Assembly: GCF_004307995.1 (NCBI RefSeq)
Contig: NZ_SIRE01000019.1
Coordinates: forward strand, 156,130 to 220,129
Length of the DNA: 64,000 nt
Source of the DNA: Paenibacillus thalictri
GTDB taxonomy: Bacteria; Bacillota; Bacilli; Paenibacillales; NBRC-103111
Direction of reading: 5' to 3'
Shown: positions 7,389-16,196 of the stretch, piece after piece
Numbering within the stretch: position 1 is the stretch's first letter
How the letters are laid out: every line of letters starts with the position of its first letter
Notes under the pieces: model-generated
Seen by the model: the letters and a program-made list of their open reading frames with translations, nothing else
What the model was told of the DNA's origin: nothing
Databases searched by the model: none
Translations under genes and position numbers: made by a program

Positions 7389-8831
7389 TTATTGCTTCTG
7401 CTTTTTCAAAAACGCGGGTACGCTGATAATTTTGCCCCAAGGCGTACGCACTGCGATTTTCCACAATTCCGCAAAAGATGGCGGAGCCAGCGGTTCCATG
7501 TAATATATGCCAAAGGATCGCTGATTTACCAAATAAACGACCAGCCCCATTAGGCAAATCAGAAAGCCAAACACGCCTAAAGCTCCGCTTATCAGTAAAA
7601 TAACAATGCGAAGAATACTGACAACGCCAACCATGTTCTGATTAACGAGGGTGAAGGTGGATAATACCGAAAGGGCAACCACGACGAGAATACCGGCCGC
7701 TGTGATCCCGGCGCTAATAGCGGCTTGTCCGATAATCAACCCGCCTACAACCGAAAGCGTCTGTCCAAAAGTCGAAGGAAGCCGCATCCCCGCTTCCCGG
7801 AAAAGCTCAAACAGCAGCAGCATAACAAACGCTTCCAGCGGCACCGGCAATGGCACCCCCTGTCGTGAAATCACCAGTGTGGCCAATAAAGAAAAGGGCA
7901 GCTGATCTTGATGGAAGCTCACTAACGCAATCCAGAAACCAGGGAGGAGCAGCGAAAATAACAATCCCAAAATTCTCATCAGACGCGTAAACATCACAAA
8001 CAGGTTAAAGCTATGCGAGTCTTCGGACGAATTAAGCACGAACGTTAAATTGACCGGAGCTATGGATGCCGTAGGAGATCCGTTTGTGAGCAGTACAAAT
8101 CGCCCATGCAGCAAGGAATTAACCGCGTAATCCGGTCTGCCGCTGTATACGAACATTGGAAATAATGAAAATCCCGCTAAAACTTCTTCCAACTGAGTGG
8201 CGCTGGTTAATTCTTGCAAGTTAAGGTTCTCCAGCTTTGTTTGAATTTCATTCAACGTTTCCTGATTAATCATGTTTTGCATATAAAGCAAGCTGACTTG
8301 CGTTTCTGTCTGCTGGCCAAACGTATAATGATGTACCGCGAGTTCGTTTGTTTTCAAACGCTTGCGAATTAAAGCTATGTTGAGGCTGGACTCTTCCGTG
8401 AAGCCATCCCGCGGCCCCTTCACAGATACTTCCGTGTTGGATTCCTCCGTTTCCCTGCTGGGAGGAGCCGACAAGTTGACGCTGTATGTCCGTTGTATAG
8501 GTTCAAATAACAGCAATAACTCGCCTTGAAATACACGTCTGACAAGTTCCTGCCCGTTGTGCGCGCTTGTAAGCTGGTTTAATCTGATCTTGATCTGATT
8601 CTCCAGGGCTTCGCCATTTGGAACAGCGTTATTTCTATATACCTCAAGAAGCGTAGGAATAATAAAGCTCTCCAATTGCTTGACATCACACAACCCGTCG
8701 CTGTATATGAGCAAAACGGAAGCCGATGGCCCGTCGTCCGGATTCGGAAGCTCCAGCTTGTCAAACTTGACATCATCACACAAGCGGAACAATTCCCGGA
8801 GCATGGATTCTTCTTTTGACTTATCCGTCAT
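7389..8831 (-). CDS. GerA family spore germination receptor subunit A
   Basis: A 480-residue A subunit. The soluble N-terminal domain (to about residue 275) holds family motifs such as IYSDGLCDVK, PSRETEES and FPMFVYSGRPDY; it is followed by five or so membrane segments containing the hallmark LLPGFWIALVSFHQDQLP and PVPLEAFVMLLLFELFREAGMRLP. It overlaps gerB by 11 bp and precedes gerC by 17 bp, so the three are co-translated. The A and B subunits form the germinant-gated ion channel in the spore inner membrane. The germinant is not predictable. Confidence 0.92.
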   Translation of the reverse strand: MTDKSKEESMLRELFRLCDDVKFDKLELPNPDDGPSASVLLIYSDGLCDVKQLESFIIPTLLEVYRNNAVPNGEALENQIKIRLNQLTSAHNGQELVRRVFQGELLLLFEPIQRTYSVNLSAPPSRETEESNTEVSVKGPRDGFTEESSLNIALIRKRLKTNELAVHHYTFGQQTETQVSLLYMQNMINQETLNEIQTKLENLNLQELTSATQLEEVLAGFSLFPMFVYSGRPDYAVNSLLHGRFVLLTNGSPTASIAPVNLTFVLNSSEDSHSFNLFVMFTRLMRILGLLFSLLLPGFWIALVSFHQDQLPFSLLATLVISRQGVPLPVPLEAFVMLLLFELFREAGMRLPSTFGQTLSVVGGLIIGQAAISAGITAAGILVVVALSVLSTFTLVNQNMVGVVSILRIVILLISGALGVFGFLICLMGLVVYLVNQRSFGIYYMEPLAPPSFAELWKIAVRTPWGKIISVPAFLKKQKQ

Positions 8832-9912
8832 GGCTCGGCTCCTTTCTTTTTTTCACGTGAATTAAAATGATCAGCAGCAGGCTGTAAGTTCCGATCACGA
8901 AGATTACACCCGGCAGAACATAATCGCGGAGCATGTCCAGAAAGTGGTTGTCGCCAAAGGGATAGACAGAAAAGGCAACGGAAATCAAAAACGCAAAAAC
9001 GAGCATTCCGAGTTTCCAGCGGTAATTTTGGATCCGCAATATATCCGCAATGAGAAACATCGTCAAGGAAATGCGAACAAATGCGCCGGAGAACCATTGA
9101 TAAATGCTCAAAAAGTCCAGATGTTCAATATACCGGCCTATTGTGATAAGCCTCCATTCTTCGTATGCCGGATACCTTAATTTGGACATCTGTTCCGGGC
9201 CGAATTCCGCGATCCCTCCCATCACCGGTCCTGCCGTAAGCCCCAACAAAATGAAGGTCAATACAAGCAAGCTTAATAAAGAGTACTTGGTGCGGATATG
9301 CGGCTGCAGAAACAAGATTATAATGATCTCCATAAAACCGGCTCCTGCGTAAATCATTCCATGCCAAACGGGATGCATGCCCGATTCCAAAAAAGGTCTT
9401 AGCAAAGCATACCGCTTATTGGGAAAATTGGCGGTCATCACAAAAAATCCGTAAAGAACAACAAAAGGCAGCAGTATGGCTGCCGTATTGGCTATCGAGC
9501 GGATTCCGTAATAAGCGTTAAACAGGCATAACATGCCAAAAATAAATGAAAGTACTATGATCGGCACTTTGGGTAAAAAAGTTAAATGAATCCAAGTTGA
9601 CGTATCCCGCAACGTAACGGCGCACGTAACCAGCATATAAAAGCTGGCGATCAAAGCAAGCACGTTCCCCACTACCGGCGAATAAGCTTCCTTGAGCCAT
9701 TGGAACGGATGTATTCCTCTGATTTTTCGTAAAGCGGTATATAGCAATATCACCCATATGCTCGCTGCGCCGCCGGTGAATAAAACCGAAATCCAGGCAT
9801 CTCTTTTGGCGACATCCATGAGGATCGGTATGACGATAACATGATTCATTAATCCAATGGCAAGCATTAGAATCATAATGGTCTGGAAAAATGTGATCGT
9901 GTTCGTTTTCAT
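8821..9912 (-). CDS. GerB family endospore germination permease
   Basis: A 363-residue, ten-helix amino-acid-permease-like B subunit (APC superfamily). Landmarks are the N-terminal TITFFQTIMILMLAIGL helix, DAWISVLFTGG, and the WYSGAFVRISL-like segment (YQWFSGAFVRIS) near residue 275. First gene of the operon; here the order is B-A-C, seen in several Paenibacillaceae, instead of A-B-C. The 98-bp upstream gap is AT-rich; a GGAATA-like -35 may suit sigma-G but no convincing -10 was seen, so forespore control is assumed from the family only. Confidence 0.9.
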   Translation of the reverse strand: MKTNTITFFQTIMILMLAIGLMNHVIVIPILMDVAKRDAWISVLFTGGAASIWVILLYTALRKIRGIHPFQWLKEAYSPVVGNVLALIASFYMLVTCAVTLRDTSTWIHLTFLPKVPIIVLSFIFGMLCLFNAYYGIRSIANTAAILLPFVVLYGFFVMTANFPNKRYALLRPFLESGMHPVWHGMIYAGAGFMEIIIILFLQPHIRTKYSLLSLLVLTFILLGLTAGPVMGGIAEFGPEQMSKLRYPAYEEWRLITIGRYIEHLDFLSIYQWFSGAFVRISLTMFLIADILRIQNYRWKLGMLVFAFLISVAFSVYPFGDNHFLDMLRDYVLPGVIFVIGTYSLLLIILIHVKKRKEPSHDG

Positions 9913-10010
9913 GATTCAACTCATTTCTTTCCCCATGTGGCACTTTATGTACAAACACCCAATATTAACTTGTTTCTTTTTCGGTTTTTTATTCCAAAAA
10001 TTGAAAAATA

Positions 10011-10784
10011 TTAAGTTCCATCCCTTCTCCTGCTCTTGATATAGTCCCGCGGACTTGCCCCAAACCGTCTGCGGAACTGGGAGGCAAAATGATTGTAGTC
10101 CTCGTATCCGACATCATATGCGACTTCGGCGGCCGTTCGGCCGGAGTGTTCCAGCAGCAGCGCCGCTTGGCGCAGCCGCATTTCCGTCAGCGCCTGCAGC
10201 ACCGATTGACCGGTCTGCTCCTTGAACAAATGCGACATGCGAGAAGCCGATAAGCCCAGCGCGGACGCCAATTCTTCGATCCGGACAGACTCTTTCATCC
10301 GCAGTGTCAGCAGATGCATAATTTGCTCGACTCTAGGGTCAAGCGTTTTTTTGCGCTGCTCGGCAAGGAACAGCAGCAGCTCGCCGATCTGCAGCTCGCA
10401 CAGTTCGCTCCATAACACGCTTCGCTCGCGAGTATGATGAATGATGTTCTTGAAGGTCCGGAACACCCGCTTCCGCCGGTGTCCGGTTTCGATCGGGCAA
10501 ACAAGCAAGGCGTTATCTGCAAAATACGACGATTGCGGCACATAATCGTAATGTGCCCAAACGAACCTCCACGTCTTTCCGCGCTGCGTACGGTAGCGAT
10601 GCGGGGACCCCGAGCGCAGCAAGGTCATGTCTCCTGCTTTGCAGGCGATGTCGCCTGTCTGCGGCGTAGAAAATACGCCTTCGCCGCTAATCGTATAACA
10701 AACCAACCACTGCCACCCGGCCATCCCTTCGGGCCGGTCGATATCGTATTCATCTGTCTCCATAAATTCATCGGCTATGATCAT
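10011..10784 (-). CDS. AraC family transcriptional regulator
   Basis: A 257-residue one-component regulator: cupin-like AraC sensing domain (residues 1-145, with GDMTLLRSGSPHRYR) and a double helix-turn-helix AraC domain (about 160-257, VRIEELASALGLSASRMSHLFK and the VGYEDYNHFASQFRRRFG second helix pair). The ATG at 10784 follows GGGAGGCG. It is divergent from the dioxygenase-like gene at 10930 across 145 bp, which suggests that it controls that gene and itself; the effector is unknown. Domain call is firm. Confidence 0.9.
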   Translation of the reverse strand: MIIADEFMETDEYDIDRPEGMAGWQWLVCYTISGEGVFSTPQTGDIACKAGDMTLLRSGSPHRYRTQRGKTWRFVWAHYDYVPQSSYFADNALLVCPIETGHRRKRVFRTFKNIIHHTRERSVLWSELCELQIGELLLFLAEQRKKTLDPRVEQIMHLLTLRMKESVRIEELASALGLSASRMSHLFKEQTGQSVLQALTEMRLRQAALLLEHSGRTAAEVAYDVGYEDYNHFASQFRRRFGASPRDYIKSRRRDGT

Positions 10785-10842
10785 CGTTTCGCCTCCCGCC
10801 CCATTATAGCAGAATCACATGAGTTTTCAGCAAGAAAGATCG

Positions 10843-10871
10843 TTCATTATTCAGTGGTCCCTGTTTATAAT
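10843..10871 (+). promoter_or_regulatory. promoter of the dioxygenase-like gene
   Basis: A perfect TATAAT at 10866-10871 with a weak TTCATT at 10843-10848 (17-bp spacer), consistent with dependence on an activator such as the divergent AraC protein. TATTAAACGTTTTTC just downstream (10879-10893) is cre-like. Confidence 0.5.
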
Positions 10872-10929
10872 GTAGCTATATTAAACGTTTTTCTTGGAGC
10901 CCACGATGAAAAGGTTGGAGGAGAACAAA

Positions 10930-11733
10930 ATGAATTTGGCCCTATTGACGGCTGAGCAAAAGGAGCAATTCGATACCGACGGTTATTTGATTGTGCGCAA
11001 GGTGTTTTCGGAAGATGAACTGGGGGAAATTAAAACAACTTTCGAACAGATCAGCCAGACGACCGTTCCCGGTTATTTCGAACCGGTACTGGATGAAAGC
11101 GCCGATCCGCTCAAGCGTTATCCGCGAATCGTGCATCCGCACAGATTTAATGCCGTAGCGATGAAATACATGCTGCATCCGAAGGTGATGCGTATCATGG
11201 AGGATTTGTACCAAGAGGAAGCGCTGGCGGCGCAAAGCATGTTTTACTACAAGCCGCCGGGCTCGCGAGGCCAAGCGCTGCACCAGGACAACTTTTATTT
11301 GAAAGTGGAGCCGGGCAACTGTATTGCAGCCTGGACGGCCATTGATCCGGCCGAAGAAGAAAACGGCGGCATGCTGATTGTCCCGAGAACGCATCAGTTT
11401 GATCTCGTCTGCCCCGATACGGCGGACGAAAAAGAATCGTTTACGACTCACTTGGTGAAACCGCCCAAAGACCGCAAGCCGGTTCCCGCCGTGATGGATG
11501 CAGGCGACGTGCTTTTGTTCAACGGGAACATGATTCACGGCTCGTACCGCAACAAAACAAAGGACCGCTTTCGCCGATCGTTTATTTGCCATTATGCCAA
11601 TGCGTCGGCCACGATGATCGCGAATTTTTACCGTCCTTTATACCGGGCCGACGGCCGTCCCGTGGATCTCGCGCTCAATCCCCACGGCGGGCCTTGCGGC
11701 ATCGAATTTACCGCCCCTTACGGAGCGCATTGA
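10930..11733 (+). CDS. phytanoyl-CoA dioxygenase (PhyH) family protein
   Basis: A 267-residue Fe(II)/2-oxoglutarate-dependent dioxygenase of the PhyH family. The iron ligands are seen as HQD in ALHQDNFYLK (about residue 117) and the distal His in NMIHGSYRNK (about residue 207), with the 2-oxoglutarate-binding Arg just after (RFRRSF). The ATG at 10930 follows GGAGGAG; upstream in-frame ATGs lack an SD. Paenibacilli carry many such genes beside AraC regulators; natural substrates are mostly unknown. It lies between two polyol gene sets but is transcribed alone. Confidence 0.85.
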   Translation: MNLALLTAEQKEQFDTDGYLIVRKVFSEDELGEIKTTFEQISQTTVPGYFEPVLDESADPLKRYPRIVHPHRFNAVAMKYMLHPKVMRIMEDLYQEEALAAQSMFYYKPPGSRGQALHQDNFYLKVEPGNCIAAWTAIDPAEEENGGMLIVPRTHQFDLVCPDTADEKESFTTHLVKPPKDRKPVPAVMDAGDVLLFNGNMIHGSYRNKTKDRFRRSFICHYANASATMIANFYRPLYRADGRPVDLALNPHGGPCGIEFTAPYGAH

Positions 11734-11741
11734 CCTTCTTG

Positions 11742-11776
11742 GAAAAAAGACAGGGGAACCACTCTCACGGTTCCCC
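11742..11776 (-). terminator. terminator of the second EltD-like operon
   Basis: Perfect 8-bp stem GGGGAACC / GGTTCCCC (11753-11776, 8-nt loop) followed on the minus strand by CTGTCTTTTTT. It may also slow transcription from the convergent dioxygenase gene, but there is no T-tract on the plus strand. Confidence 0.75.
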
Positions 11777-11808
11777 CTTATCGAACTGTACACGTTATTG
11801 GGGCCGGA

Positions 11809-12882
11809 TTAAGGAATCAATATGACCTTGATGGAGCCGTCCCCTCTCTCCATCACTTCGAAAGCTTCCTTCCATTGCTCGAGCGGGAAACGGTGAGTCA
11901 CCACCCCGTCTGTCGGCATGCTGCCGTTAGCGATGGCGTCGATTACTGGCGTATAGCAGTATGGACCAAGATGGGCCCCATAGATGTCCAGTTCCTTCGA
12001 ATCGCCGATGATGCTCCAATCCACCGTAACCGGGTCTTTAAACACGCTGAACTCGACGAAGCGCCCGAGCTTGCGGATCATCTCAAGGCCCTGTTTGACG
12101 CTGGCGGGATGTCCGGTCGCTTCGATATAGACGTCGCAGCCATACCCATCCGTCAAGTCCAGCACCGCTTGAACCGGGTCTGCGGTGCCCGGATTTATCG
12201 CAACGTCGGCGCCAAACCGTTTGGCCAGTTCAAGCCGATCTTCCTTCAGATCAAGCACAACCAGCGTTTTGGGCTTAAGCATATGAATCGCGCCAACCAT
12301 GCCAAGCCCCAGCGTGCCTGCACCCGCGACCACAACAGTATCATCCGGGCCGATGCTGCCGCGGTCGACGGCGTGTTTGGAGCAGGCATACGGCTCGATC
12401 AATACCGCCTGCTCCAAGGAAAGTTCCCGCGGCACCCGGTAGACAAGAGCATCTTTGGAGAATTTCATGTATTGCGCCATAGCTCCGTTAACGTTCGGCC
12501 GAAAACCGTAAATATCGTGTTTTTGGCACATCCAATATTTCCCCGTGTTGCAATACCGACAATTCCAGCAAGGGACGATTTGCTCGGAGATGACTCTGTC
12601 CCCTACCCGAAATTCGCCGCTATAATCCGGTCCCAGCTCCACCACTTCGCCGATAAACTCATGGCCCGCGACAACCGGCGTTTGAATATACGGCGGATTG
12701 CCGTCACCACCCCAAATTTTCGGCGCGCCGTGATATGTTTTGATGTCGCTGGCGCAGATGCCGCAGGCCTCTACGCGGATGAGCAATTCGCCCGTCCCGA
12801 CTGCAGGGATCGGCGCTTCCTCCAGCCGGTAGTCCCCCGGACCGTGAACAACAACTGCTTTCATTACGGCTCCTGAATTCAT
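11809..12882 (-). CDS. zinc-dependent polyol dehydrogenase, second EltD-like paralogue
   Basis: A 357-residue medium-chain zinc dehydrogenase, plainly paralogous to the one at 1018-2097: same GICASD catalytic zinc site, CWNCRYCNTGKYWMC structural zinc lobe, GAGTLGLG Rossmann motif, and the TVDWSIIGDSKELD and GAHLGPYC stretches. The start at 12882 (MNSG) follows AAGGAG; an internal ATG at 12864 also has an AGGAG. It is the last gene of a PfkB kinase-dehydrogenase pair and ends at a strong terminator. Expected reaction: NAD-dependent oxidation of a tetritol or related polyol to a ketose. Having two paralogues 10 kb apart suggests two stereoisomers are handled separately (inference). Confidence 0.85.
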   Translation of the reverse strand: MNSGAVMKAVVVHGPGDYRLEEAPIPAVGTGELLIRVEACGICASDIKTYHGAPKIWGGDGNPPYIQTPVVAGHEFIGEVVELGPDYSGEFRVGDRVISEQIVPCWNCRYCNTGKYWMCQKHDIYGFRPNVNGAMAQYMKFSKDALVYRVPRELSLEQAVLIEPYACSKHAVDRGSIGPDDTVVVAGAGTLGLGMVGAIHMLKPKTLVVLDLKEDRLELAKRFGADVAINPGTADPVQAVLDLTDGYGCDVYIEATGHPASVKQGLEMIRKLGRFVEFSVFKDPVTVDWSIIGDSKELDIYGAHLGPYCYTPVIDAIANGSMPTDGVVTHRFPLEQWKEAFEVMERGDGSIKVILIP

Positions 12883-12907
12883 CAATGTCTTCTCCTTCTT
12901 TTTGGAT

Positions 12908-14107
12908 TTATGACAATGCTTCGTTGAGCCGATCATTCGGCCCTACCCATAACCGATGTTCCGCATCCCACCTCCAATCGGTCAAATCTTGATAGATCGG
13001 CAGAAGCTCCCAGCCGCTATGGATCTTGGCCTGTGTTTCTTCCCAAGAGAGAATGCCGCTGATTCCGTCCTTTTGCGAGACGTTGCAGGCGCCTGCCCCT
13101 ACTGCGCTTTTCACCGCTCCCTCTAAAGACAATCCCTTCCATAAGCCGCACAAAAATCCGGCGATCGTACAATCACCGGCGCCAGTTGTGCCTGCCACCG
13201 CTGTTTTGAAGCAAGGCGACCATAACTCGCGTCCTTGCCAACTCGCCCGGTGTTTCTCGGGGATTAGCGCCGACAGACATGAAGAGAGCCGCTCTGAAGT
13301 GCGCATATATAGGCCTTCCTCGCCAAGCTTGACCATCACAACCTCCGGTCCCATGCTTACCAGCGCGTCGCCGAGTTCCCGCAGCAGCGGGGGATTCATG
13401 CGACTCCTGAAATCCCCGGTTATTGCGGCAGCGGTTTCACGATACTTCTTATGATCCAGCATAAGCAAAATTTCTTCAATACTTGGCGCAAAAATAGTGA
13501 CATACGGCAAGGCGTTCTTCAGTATATAAGACCAATCCGCCTTGGCCGCTTCCGATTCCGGGCCAAACATACTCATGTCCAAACTTGTCACAACGCCGTT
13601 TCCTTTGACCTTCTTCATCAACGCGACAAGCTCGTCCCCGTTATTTTGGTGCATCCTGCGCAGCAAAGGCGGATAACCCAAATGAAATACGACTGCTCCG
13701 TTTAATTGATCGATGTCAACGTCATCTGCACAAAATGTATCGTTCACCCCGGAATCATGCAGCAATATACGATCTTCGCCAGGTATGCTTATGGCAAGCG
13801 AATATGAAGTTCTTCCACCAGAGTCGACGATAATTCCGTCCGTAAGCCGGGAATTGACCCGCCGAATGCTCTCCGTGCATACGGTGCCCAGAAGATCGCC
13901 GCCGATCTTGCCGATCAATCTGGTCGGTACGCCCAGACGGTCCAGCGCAAGCCCCGTGTTTAACACGGCGCCTCCTGTAGAAAATTCGAGCGGGCCCACC
14001 TGATGAAGACGACCGGGAATCAGCAGTTGTTGAAACGATTGCCCGCTTGGAAATTCCGGGATGACATCGATACATATATGGCCTGCCACAGCAATTCCGC
14101 CATTCAT
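12908..14107 (-). CDS. PfkB/ribokinase family carbohydrate kinase
   Basis: A 399-residue PfkB-family kinase. N-terminal GGAVLNTGLALDRLG and GKIGGDLLG signature 1, and C-terminal AGTTGAGDCTIAGF signature 2 with the catalytic Asp, are clear. It is about 80 residues longer than usual; the extra part is a C-terminal tail containing WRWDAEHRLWVGP, which I do not recognise. The start at 14107 (ATG) has GGAGG at an 8-nt spacing; the GTG at 14116 is too close to the same SD. It lies between the SDR and the EltD-like dehydrogenase, so it probably phosphorylates the ketose they make. Confidence 0.85.
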   Translation of the reverse strand: MNGGIAVAGHICIDVIPEFPSGQSFQQLLIPGRLHQVGPLEFSTGGAVLNTGLALDRLGVPTRLIGKIGGDLLGTVCTESIRRVNSRLTDGIIVDSGGRTSYSLAISIPGEDRILLHDSGVNDTFCADDVDIDQLNGAVVFHLGYPPLLRRMHQNNGDELVALMKKVKGNGVVTSLDMSMFGPESEAAKADWSYILKNALPYVTIFAPSIEEILLMLDHKKYRETAAAITGDFRSRMNPPLLRELGDALVSMGPEVVMVKLGEEGLYMRTSERLSSCLSALIPEKHRASWQGRELWSPCFKTAVAGTTGAGDCTIAGFLCGLWKGLSLEGAVKSAVGAGACNVSQKDGISGILSWEETQAKIHSGWELLPIYQDLTDWRWDAEHRLWVGPNDRLNEALS

Positions 14108-14190
14108 CTTCCTCACCTCCCTATAAGCTCAGCCGCAAGGTACGACGCAGCAGCGCACGGCAGCGGCCGGCTCTGCTGGTTCACCGCCCT

Positions 14191-14967
14191 TTACCACACG
14201 GAGTAACCCCCGTCAACGACAAATACGGATCCGGTTACAAATGAAGATGCTTCTGAGGCTAAATAAACCGCCAGTCCTCCCAGTTCATCGGGATTTCCCG
14301 GCCTTTTCATCGGCGTCAATTCCATCCATTGGCGCACCATCTCGCTATTGCCTTCAAAATAAGGCTTCGTTAACTCCGTTTTCATATAACCGGGCGCAAT
14401 GGTGTTCACCCGAATATGATGCGGGGCCCACTCGGAAGCCAGGCTTTTTGTCAGCATGATGACTCCCGCTTTGGACGTGTTATAAGCGCATTGGGCTTGC
14501 GGCATGTTGACGATAATTCCGGACATCGAGGAAGTATTGATAATAGTCCCCTTTTTTTGCCGGATCATAACCTGGCCTACAGCCTTCGAGACAAGAAACA
14601 CGCTGTTTAAGTTGACGTTCATCATGTTTAACCAGCTGCTGTAAGGCATTTCCTCCACGGGTATATGGAGCGCGATGCCGGCATTATTAAACAACGAGTC
14701 GATTTGGCCAAACGTATTTATCACCGTTTCGACCATCCGGTTCACCTGATCTTCATCGGTCACATCCACATGAACCGGCAAAGTGGTAACGCCCATCGCT
14801 TCAATTTCCGCCGCTGTCTTGCGGGCCGCTTCTAAGTTCATATCCGCAATGACAATATGAGAACCCGCTTCGGCCAATGCGGTGGCCATCGCTTTCCCGA
14901 GCCCCATAGCCGCTCCGGTGACAATCGTGACTTTTCCCAGCAAACTGAACTTTTCCAATAAACTCAC
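14191..14967 (-). CDS. short-chain dehydrogenase/reductase (SDR), polyol or keto-acid type
   Basis: A 258-residue classical SDR: cofactor motif TGAAMGLG (residues 18-25), NNAGI, catalytic Ser in NTSSMSG and YNTSK (Tyr/Lys), and the C-terminal DGGYS. Acidic residue IADMN after strand 2 points to NAD(H). The GTG start at 14967 is 6 nt behind GGAGGGG. A perfect cre site lies 38 bp upstream, so this gene probably begins a CcpA-repressed unit with the PfkB kinase and second EltD-like gene. Gluconate 5-dehydrogenase and D-threitol dehydrogenase (also an SDR) are both reasonable; the sequence alone does not decide. Confidence 0.85.
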   Translation of the reverse strand: MSLLEKFSLLGKVTIVTGAAMGLGKAMATALAEAGSHIVIADMNLEAARKTAAEIEAMGVTTLPVHVDVTDEDQVNRMVETVINTFGQIDSLFNNAGIALHIPVEEMPYSSWLNMMNVNLNSVFLVSKAVGQVMIRQKKGTIINTSSMSGIIVNMPQAQCAYNTSKAGVIMLTKSLASEWAPHHIRVNTIAPGYMKTELTKPYFEGNSEMVRQWMELTPMKRPGNPDELGGLAVYLASEASSFVTGSVFVVDGGYSVW

Positions 14968-15004
14968 GTATACCCCTCCATAGTAAAGTTGCCTAACACG
15001 ATAT

Positions 15005-15020
15005 ATGTAAACGTTTTCAT
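15005..15020 (-). promoter_or_regulatory. cre site, perfect match
   Basis: ATGAAAACGTTTACAT on the minus strand (and ATGTAAACGTTTTCAT on the plus) fits the Bacillus CcpA consensus WTGNNARCGNWWWCAW at every position. It lies in the 76-bp gap in front of the SDR gene, so the SDR-kinase-dehydrogenase unit is expected to be repressed by glucose. Confidence 0.75.
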
Positions 15021-15043
15021 AAAGTGACCAAGCGCTGCCAACA

Positions 15044-16189
15044 TTAAGAACGTGTACTTATTCTGTTTTGAACATCGTCCAAAACCGCTGTAAACAACTC
15101 GTGTGAATATGCCGCTTCGTCCGGCGTAGCGCAGTAGAATGGCTGTATCATATCGGCACCGTTGACGAGCTCGTCGCAAAATGCCGACCACATTTGCAAA
15201 ATGGAATCGGAAAATCCAAATTCAAAGATATTTCCGGTAATCGCCGTATAAGCGGAATGGTACTCGATATCTTCCGTCCCCCACACTTGACGCCCCCCTG
15301 CCGTGTAGCGCATGATCTTCAGCTGCTTCGGGTTTTGGGTGGAATATTCAATCGAACCTAACATGCCGTTTATGCGAATAAACCAAGTGTTGGCATGACC
15401 GGGTGCGATTCTTTTCATCGAAAGCACCATAGGAAATGTATGCTGCCCCGAGTCCACTTCGCATAGCAATGTGGCGTTATCCCATGTCTCGCAAGGAACT
15501 GCTTGGCCGGTATGATCGGGGCGTTCTTCGACGAGATTGGAGAGCGAAGCGCTGAGCAATCTGGGCTTCCATCCCAAACGCAAGGGCAAATGCAGCGTGT
15601 GCAGCCCCAAATCTCCCATACAGCCGTATGCCCCGTTGGTGCTGACTTTCCGTTTCCAATTGATCGGCTTGAGCGGATTAAGGTCGCTGCTATGCCAGAA
15701 CCCCGCTTCAACATCAATCACCTTTCCGACCAACCCTTCTTTCACAAAATCGTAAACTTTGAGCGCCCCCGGGTAAAAAGGCAGTTCCGAGGAACAGCGC
15801 ACCAGAACGTGCGGATGCTCCACAATCGCCTGCTGAATCGCTTGATTCGCTTGTTTATCGATGCCAAACGGTTTCTCGCCGAGCAGATGTTTCTCCGCGC
15901 GGATAATATCCAAATAATACTGCTCATGCAAATGATGCGGGATTGCACAATATACAGCCTCCACACGCTTGTTGTCAAGCAGCTCCCGGTAATTGTCGGT
16001 GACTTGCTCAATCGAAGCCAGATGGTCCGTAAACCATGTCGTCGCATCCAGATTGACGTCGCACACCGCCGTAATGACCGGAATGTAATTCACATCCAGC
16101 AAATGACACCAGCGCGACACGGCGCTGGCAAATTCGCGCCCCATTAAACCGCAGCCTATGATCCCGAAATGAACAACCCGTTTTGTCAT
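15044..16189 (-). CDS. Gfo/Idh/MocA family oxidoreductase
   Basis: A 381-residue NAD(P)-dependent sugar oxidoreductase: N-terminal Rossmann motif GIIGCGLMG (residues 9-17), the family signature GEKPFG (about residue 103) that positions the nicotinamide, and the C-terminal beta-sheet substrate domain. The expected histidine region (GCMGDLGLHTLHLPL, GDxxxH) is present. It starts 7 bp after the aldolase gene. Members oxidise hydroxyls of sugars, inositols or sugar acids; the substrate here is unknown, but the context of kinase, SDR and aldolase suggests a sugar or polyol branch. Confidence 0.87.
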   Translation of the reverse strand: MTKRVVHFGIIGCGLMGREFASAVSRWCHLLDVNYIPVITAVCDVNLDATTWFTDHLASIEQVTDNYRELLDNKRVEAVYCAIPHHLHEQYYLDIIRAEKHLLGEKPFGIDKQANQAIQQAIVEHPHVLVRCSSELPFYPGALKVYDFVKEGLVGKVIDVEAGFWHSSDLNPLKPINWKRKVSTNGAYGCMGDLGLHTLHLPLRLGWKPRLLSASLSNLVEERPDHTGQAVPCETWDNATLLCEVDSGQHTFPMVLSMKRIAPGHANTWFIRINGMLGSIEYSTQNPKQLKIMRYTAGGRQVWGTEDIEYHSAYTAITGNIFEFGFSDSILQMWSAFCDELVNGADMIQPFYCATPDEAAYSHELFTAVLDDVQNRISTRS

Positions 16190-16196
16190 AGGAACC

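Noticed and set aside
6226..7557. Longer GerC reading from 7557
   Set aside because: The extra 62 codons overlap the gerA 3' end and would hide the lipoprotein signal peptide.
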